This document shows, piece after piece, positions 57,501-64,000 of a stretch of DNA of 64,000 nucleotides (position 1 is the first letter of the stretch; each line of letters opens with the position of its first letter). Under the pieces are notes generated by a model. It worked only from the letters and a program-made list of their open reading frames with translations. It ran no database searches and was not told where the DNA came from. The DNA comes from Chimonanthus salicifolius (lineage: Eukaryota > Streptophyta > Magnoliopsida > Laurales > Calycanthaceae), in contig CM023532.1 of NCBI GenBank assembly GCA_013350335.1, forward strand, positions 96,382,786-96,446,785, in the 5' to 3' direction. The position numbers and the translations under genes are program-made.

Positions 57501-60500
57501 AGGGTTTAGTGTTTAGGGTTTAGGTTTTATGGTTTTAGGGTTTTAAGGTTTAGGGTTTTCCGGTTTTATGGTTTTAGGGTTTAGAGTTTAGGGTTTAGGG
57601 TGTTGAGTATTGGTTTTAGGGTTTAGGGTTTGGGGTTTAGTTTTCGGTTTTAGGGTTTAGGGTTTAGGGTTAAATAGTTTTAGGGGTTTAGGGTTTAGGG
57701 CTTAGGGTTTAGGGTTTTAGGGTTTTAGGGTTTTGGGCGTTAGGGGTTTATTGTTTTAGGGTTGTAGGTTTTAGGATTTTGGGGGTTTAGAATTATGGGT
57801 TTAGGGTTTAGGTTATAGGGTTTAGGGTTTAGGTTATAGGGTTTAGGGTTTATGGTTTTAGGGTTTTAGGGTTTTTGGGTTTTAGGGTCTAGGGTTTGGT
57901 TTCAGGGTTTAGGGTTTAGGGTTTATTGCTTAGGGTTTCAGGGTTTAAGGGTTTTAGGGGTTTAGGGTTTAGGGCTTAGGGTTTGAGGTTTTAGGGTTTA
58001 GGGTGTTACGGGTTTTGAGTTTTAGGGCTGTAGGGTTTTACGATTTAAGGATGTAGGGGTTTAGGGTTCACGGTTTTAGGGTTTTAGGGTTTAGGGTTGA
58101 TGATTTTGACGGTGTTAGGGTTTTAGAGGTTTAGGGTTTAGGGATTTACAGTTTTAGGGTTTAGGGTTTTAGGGTTTAGGGTCTTAGGGTTTAGGGTTTT
58201 AGGGTTTAAAGTTTAGGGTTTAGGGATTTTGGGTTCAGGTCTTTGGGTTTAGGGTTTAAGGTATAGGTTTTGGGGTTTAGGGTTCAAGGTTTTAGGATCT
58301 TAGGGTTTTAGGGTTTAGGTTTTAGGGTTTTAGTGTTTTGTGGTTTAGATTTTTTGTTTTAGAGTTTTGGGTTTTAGGGGTTCGGGTTGATGATTTTGAC
58401 GGTGTTAGGGTTTTAGAGGTTTAGGGTTTAGGGATTTATGGTTTTAGGGTTTAGGGTTTACGGTTTGAGGGTTTTAGTGTTTGTGGCTTCAGGGCTTAGA
58501 GTTTAGGGTTTAGTGTTTTGGGTTCAGGTTTTTGGGTTTAGGGTTTATGGTATATGTTTTAGGGTATAGGGTTCAAGGTTTTAGGATCTTAGGGTTTAGG
58601 TTTTAGGGTTTGAGTGTTTTAGGGTTTAGGGTTTTAGGGGTTTGGGGTTTTAGGGTTTAGGTTTTAGGGTTTTAGAATTTTAGGGCTTAGGGCTGAGGGT
58701 TTAGGGATTTTGCGTTTTATGGTTTTAAGTTTTTAGGGTTTTAGGGGTTTCGAGTTTAGGGTTACTGGGTTTTAGGGTTTTAAAGTTTAGTGTTAGGGTT
58801 TAGGGTTTTAGGGTTTTTGGGTTTTAGGGTTTAGGGTAGGGTTTTTAGGGTTTGAGGTGTTTCTGGTAGGGTTTTAGGGATTTCTAGTTTAGGGTTTAGG
58901 GTTTAGGGTTTAAGTTTCAGGCTTGACGGTTTTAGGGATTTCGGGTTTAGGGTTAAGGGTTTAGGGTTTGGGATTCAGGGTTGATGGTTTTAGGGTTTTA
59001 GGGTTTAGGATTTAGGGTTTAGGGTTTTAGAGTTTTAGGGGTTTTGGGTCTTCGGGGTTTAGGGTAGTAGGGTTTTAGGGTATAGGGTTTATGATTTTGA
59101 CGGTTTTAGTGTTGTAGGTGTTTAGGGTTTAGGATTTTGGGTTTAGGGATTTAGCGTTTTCGGGTTTAGGTTTTAATGTTTTAGGGTTTTAGGGCTTAGG
59201 GTTTTTGGGTTTTAGGGTTTTTGGTTTAGAGTTGGGTTTAGGGCTTTGGGTTTAGGTTTTAGGGTTTGGGGTTTAGGGGAAAGGTTTTAGGGTTTAGGAT
59301 TCAGGGTTTTGGGATCTTAGGGTTTTACGGGTTTAGGATTTTACTGTTTAGGTTTTAGAGTTTTAAGGTTTTTGGGTTTTAGGGTTTACGATTTTGGGGT
59401 TTTAGGGGCTTAGGGTTTAGGGTTCAGGGTACGTTTTAGGGTTTTGGGTTTAGGATTTAGGGCTTAGGATTTTAGGGTGTTAGCGCTTTAGGGTTTAGGG
59501 GTTAGGGTTTGGGGTTTAGGGTTTAAGGTTTTAGGGTTTAGGGTTTTAGGGTTGTATGGTTTTATGGTTTACAGTTTATGGTATTGGGTTTTGGGTATAG
59601 GTTTCAGGGTTTAGGGTTTTAGGATTTAGGGTTTTAGGGGGTTAGCGCTTTAAGGTTTAGGGTTTAGGATTTTAACGGTTTAGGGTTTAGGGTTTTGGGG
59701 CTTAGGATTTTAGGGTTTAGGGTTTTAGAGTTTAGGTGTTTAGGGTTTAGGGTTTAGGGTCTAGGTTTTAGGGTTTATGGTTTACGGTTTAGGCGTTACG
59801 TTTTAGTGTTTTAGGGTTTAGGGTTTTCGGGTTTTATGGTTTTAGGGTTTAGGGTTTTCGGTATTGGTTTTAGGGTTTAGGGTTTTTGGTACTGATTTTA
59901 GGGTTTAGGGTTTAGGGTTTAGGGTTTAGGTTTTAGGTTTTAGGGTTTATGGTTTAGGGTTTTAGGATTTTAGGGTTTTAGGGTTTTAAGGTTTTAGGGG
60001 TTGAGGGTTTTAGGGGCTTAGGGTTTAGGGTGTAGGGTTTAGGTTTTAGGGTTTATGGTTTAGGGTTTAGGGTTAGGGTTTAGGGTTTTAGTGTTTACGG
60101 TTTAGGGTTTAGGCTTTTAGGGTTTTAGGTTTTATGGTAGGGGTTTTGGGTTTTAGGGTTGAGGGTTTAGGGTTTTTGGATTTTAGGGTTTTAAGGTTTT
60201 AAGGGTTTAGGGTTTAGGGTTACTGGGTTTTTGGGTTTTAAAGTTTAGTGTTAGGGTTTAGGATTTTAGGGTTTTAGAGTTTTAGGGTTTAGTGTAGGGT
60301 TTTTGGTTTTTAGGGGTTTCTGGTTGGGTTTTATGGTTTTAGGGATTTCAGATTTAGGGTTTAGGGTTTAGGGTTTAGGTTTTAGGCTTGACGGTTTTAG
60401 GGATTTTGGGTTTAGGGTTAAGGGTCTAGCATTAAGGGTCTAGGGTTTAGGTTTCAGGGTTGACAGTTTTAGGGTTTTAGGGTTTAGGATTTAGGATTTT

Positions 60501-63500
60501 GGGTTTTAGGATTTTAGGGGTTTTGGGACTTCGTGGTTTAGGGTTGTAGGGTTTTATGGTACAGGGTTTAGGGTTTTAGGGTTATGATTTCAACGGTTTT
60601 AGTGTTTTAGGGGTTTAGGGTTTAGGGATTTTGGGTTCTAGGGTTTAGGTTTTAGATTTTAGGGCTTCAGGGTTTAGGGTTTTATGGATTTTGGGTGTAG
60701 AGTTTAGGGTTTAGGGTTTTGGGTTTTGGGTTTAGGTTTTAGCGTTTACAGTTTAGGGTAAAGGTTTTAGGGATTAGGATTCAGGATTTTAGGATCTTTG
60801 GGTTTTAGGGTTTAGGGTTTTACGGGTTTAGGATTTTAGGGTCTACATTTTAGTTTAGTGTTTTTGGGTTTTAGGGTTTACGAGTTTAGGGTATTAGGGG
60901 TTTAGGGTTTAGTGTTTGGGGTTTGGGGTTTAAGGTTTTATTGTTTAGGGTTTTAGGGTTGTATGGTTTGATGGTTTAGAGTTTAGGGTATCGGGTTTTG
61001 GGTATAGGTTTTAGGGTTTAGGGTTTTAGGATTTAGGGTTTCAGGGGTTTAGCATTTTAAGGTTTACGGTTTAGGATTTTAGGGGTTTAGGGTTTTTAGG
61101 TTTTAGGGTTTTAGGGGTTTCGGTTTAGGTTTTAGGGTTTAGGGTTCAGGGTTTAGGATCTTAGGTTTAAGGATCTAGGGTTTTACATGTTTAGGATTTT
61201 ACTGTTTAGGTTTTAGTGTTTTAGGGTTTAGGGTTTAAGGTTTTAGGGTTAGGGTTTAGGGTAAAGGTTTTAGGGATTAGGATTCAAGGTTTTAGGATCT
61301 TTGGGTTTTAGGTTAGGGTTTTACTGGGTTTAGGATTTTGGGGTCTAGGTTTTAGAGTTTTAGGGTTTTTGGGTTTTAGGGTTTACGAGTTTAGGGTATT
61401 AGGGGTTTAGGGTTTAGTGTTTGGGGTTTGGGGTTTAAGGTTTTATTGTTTAGGGTTTTAGGGTTGTATGGTTTGATGGTTTAGAGTTTAGGGTATCGGG
61501 TTTTAGGTATAGGTTTTAGGGTTTAGGGTTTTAGGATTTAGGGTTTTAGCATTTTAAGGTTTACGGTTTAGGATTTTAGGGGTTTAGGGTTTTAGGGTTT
61601 AGGGGTTAGGGTTTTTTTAGGGTTTTAGAGTTTAGGAGTTTAGGGTTTTAGGGTTTTAGGGGTTTAGGGTTTGGGGTTTAGGTTTAAGGGTCTAGGGTTC
61701 TGAGCTTAGGGTTTTAGTGTTTAGGCTTTAGGCTTTAGGATTTAGGGTTTTAGAGTTTAGGGTTTTGGGTTTTGGGAGTTTAAGGTTTTAGGGTTTTAAG
61801 GTTTTAGGGGTTTAGGGTTTTAGGGTTTAGGTTTTAGGGTTTATGGTTTAGGGTTTAGGGCTTAGGTTTTAGTGTTTTAGGGTTTAGGGTTTAGGGTTTA
61901 CGTTTTTATGATTTTAGGTTTTAGGTTTTATGGTTTTTGGTTTTAGAGATTACGGTGGGTTTAGGGTTTAGGGTTTAGGTTTTAGGGTTTATGGTTTAGG
62001 GTTTTAGGATCTTAGGGTTTTAGGGTTTGGGGTTTAACGGGTTTAGGATTTTACGGTTTAGGTTTTAGAGTTTTTGGGTTTTTGGGTTTTAGGATTTACA
62101 ATTTTAGGGTATTAGGGGTTTAGGGTTTAGGGTTCAGGGTCTACGTTTTAGGGTTTAAGGTTTAGGGCTTATGGTTTTAGGGTTTTAGGGTTTAGGGTTA
62201 GAGTTTAGGGTTTAGGGTTTGGGGTTTAGGGTTTAAGGTTTTAGGTCTTATGGTTTTAGGGTTTAGGGTTTAGGGTTTGGGGTTTAGGGTTTAAGGTTTT
62301 AGGTTTTAGGGTTTAGGGTTTTAGGGTTGTATGGTTTTATGGTTTAGAGTTTAGGGTATAGGGTTTTGGGTATAGGTTTTAGGGTTTAGGGGTTTAGGGG
62401 TTTAGCGTTTTGAGGTTTAGGGTTTAGGATTTTAGGGGTTTAGGGTTTTAGGGTTTAGGGTTTAGGATTTTATGGTTTTAGGGTTTTAGGGGTTTAGGGT
62501 TTAGGATTTAGGGTTTTGGGTTTAGGTTGAAGGCTTTAGGCTTGAGGGCTTAGCGTTTTATGGTTTTAGGGTTTTAGGTTTTAGGGTAAAAGGGTTTAGG
62601 GTTTAGGGTTTTAGAGTTTAGGGTTTTGGGTTTTAGGGGTTTAAGGTTTTAGGGGTTTAGGGTTTTAGGGGCTTCGGGTTTGGGGTTTATAGTTTAGGTG
62701 TTAGGTTTTAGGGTTTTAGGGCTTAGGGTTTAGCGTTTAGGGTTTAGGGTTTACGGTTTTAGTGGTTTAGGGTTTAGGATTTTCATGTTTTATGGTTTTA
62801 GGGTTTAAAGTTCAGGCTTTAGGGTTTTCGATAATGGTTTTAGGGTTTAGGGTTTTAGGATTTTATGGTCTTTGGGTTTACGGTCTTATGAGTTTTGCGT
62901 TTCGGATTTTAGGGTTTAGGCTTTTAGAGGTTTAGGCTTTAAGGTTTAGGGTTTAGGGTTTAGGGTTTAGGGTTTTTTAGGGTTTTAGAGTTTACGATTT
63001 AGGGTTTAGGCTTTTAGGGTTTTAGGGTTGATGGTAGGATTTTTGTGTTTTAGAATTTTAGGGTCTTAGGGCTGAGGGTTTAGGGTTTTTGGGTTTTAGG
63101 GTTTTCAGGTTTTAGGGTTTCGGGTTTAGGGTTACTGGGTTTTAGGGTTTTAAAGTTTAGTGTTAGGGTTTAGGTTTTAGCGTTTTAGAGTTTTAGGGTT
63201 TAGGGTAGGGTTTTATGGTTTTAGGTGTTTCTAGTAGGGTTTTAGGTATTTCGAGTTTAGGGTTTAGGTTTCAGGCTTGAAGGTTTTAGGGATTTCGGGT
63301 TTAGGGTTAAGGGTTTAGGGTTTGGGTTTCAAGGTTGACGATTTTAGGGTTTAGGATTTAGGGTTTAGGGTTTTAGGGGTTTTGGGTCTTCGGGGTTTAG
63401 GGTTGTAGGGTTTTAGGGTATAGGGTTTAGGGTTTATGATTTTGACGGTTTTAGTTTTTTAGGGTTTAGGGTTTAGGATTTTGGGTTTGGGGATTTAGCG

Positions 63501-63561
63501 TTTTTGGGTTTAGGTTTTACGGTTTTAGGGTTTTAGGGTGTTAGGGTTTTTGGGTTTAGAC
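54516..63561 (+). repeat. Degenerate telomere-like array 3 with higher-order repeats
   Basis: About 9 kb of TTTAGGG/TTTTAGGG variants, G-rich strand +. Rare words recur at long intervals. GTTACTGGGT occurs at 58761, 60219 and 63131; GTTGTATGGT at 59551, 60958, 61463 and 62326; and a segment at 54761 recurs at 56209 and, 289 bp later, again. This indicates an ancestral unit of about 1.4 kb with later nested duplications (505 bp and 289 bp). No gene is visible. Confidence 0.95.
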
Positions 63562-63661
63562 NNNNNNNNNNNNNNNNNNNNNNNNNNNNNNNNNNNNNNN
63601 NNNNNNNNNNNNNNNNNNNNNNNNNNNNNNNNNNNNNNNNNNNNNNNNNNNNNNNNNNNNN
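63562..63661. other. Assembly gap (100 N)
   Basis: Exactly 100 N, the usual placeholder for a gap of unknown size. The left side is telomere-like array; the right side starts inside an EPRV movement protein gene. Confidence 0.99.
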
Positions 63662-64000
63662 AGTTTTTTCAACAGTTTTTATGTGGTAATCATTTTGTTC
63701 TTCAAATGTGCCATTACTATATATTTCTGTTACAGGCAAGGCTGGCAACTTCCAGTTGGATATTGCTTGGTCAAAATTTTCATATATCATTTCTTCTGAA
63801 TTTTTTGTTTTTTCTGAATTTTCTTTTTCTAAGCTATTACGGGTAAAACTAGTTAAAGCAGACTGGTAAGATGAAGAAGACGAATTAGATCTATTAAAGG
63901 ATACTGAAATGATTTAAACCAATTCTTAAAAAAAATTGTTTTTCCCTTAGAATTTTCCATCTTTGTAGCTCGTAAGAAACAAGAAGAGTTCTGTCAACGA
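63662..64000 (-). mobile_element. EPRV3, 5' part of movement protein gene and leader
   Basis: The - strand reads leader (64000-63961), then ATG 63960-63958 and the N-terminal part of the movement protein region. It closely matches EPRV2 24483-24820, including the MIYENFDQAISNWKLPALP segment (open from 63790). A small insertion in the poly-T/poly-A stretch near 63805 and indels near 63900 break the frame. It continues beyond the window on the right. Confidence 0.85.

Noticed and set aside
26403..63561. A functional telomere
   Set aside because: The units are too degenerate, mixed 7 and 8 bp, and are interrupted and followed by other sequence.
1..64000. tRNA, rRNA or other structured RNA genes
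   Set aside because: No cloverleaf-like boxes or rRNA motifs were recognised by eye; a covariance-model scan was not possible.

Overview
The window is plant nuclear DNA with no intact host gene. It is made of degenerate TTTAGGG-type (plant telomere-like) repeat arrays, old endogenous pararetroviruses (EPRVs, family Caulimoviridae), a 9-bp minisatellite, and LTRs of one Ty3/gypsy chromovirus family. The repeat type and element families indicate a flowering plant, probably a eudicot. I cannot name the species.

Layout. 1-1619: end of a gypsy-family LTR that enters from the left. 1620-2610: flanking DNA with a possible LONELY GUY-like exon relic. 2612-3705: 9-bp minisatellite. 3706-12095: EPRV1 on the + strand, with promoter, three small leader ORFs, a broken MP-CP-PR-RT-RNase H polyprotein and a downstream ORF. 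12096-17515: a second, rearranged EPRV piece, split by a solo LTR (12720-16937, target duplication CATTA) and ending in a fold-back inversion. 17516-17740: more minisatellite. 17741-25735: EPRV2 on the - strand with the same gene order. 25736-26402: minisatellite again. 26403-34662, 43991-50829 and 54516-63561: three blocks (about 24 kb) of degenerate telomere-like repeat, all G-rich on the + strand. They are interrupted by a gypsy element (34663-43990) and a solo LTR (50830-54515, target duplication GTTTT). 63562-63661: a 100-N gap. 63662-64000: the start of a third EPRV copy on the - strand.

The viral genes show a layout of three short coiled-coil-like leader ORFs, one polyprotein (30K movement protein, coat protein with CCHC knuckle, aspartic protease, reverse transcriptase, RNase H), and one last ORF that overlaps the polyprotein end by 11 nt. 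This resembles tungrovirus or florendovirus organisation, but genus assignment needs a phylogeny. All copies are decayed by stops and frameshifts, many of them C-to-T type changes as expected in methylated DNA. The longest surviving viral frame is the 394-residue RT-RNase H frame of EPRV2.

Most notable points: the paralogous leader ORFs, a UAG at the CP/PR boundary in two of three copies, an initiator-Met primer-binding-site match exactly at an EPRV breakpoint, hairpin modules repeated through every LTR, and kilobase-scale higher-order structure (about 1.4 kb, 1.05 kb and 0.9 kb periods) in the telomere-like arrays.
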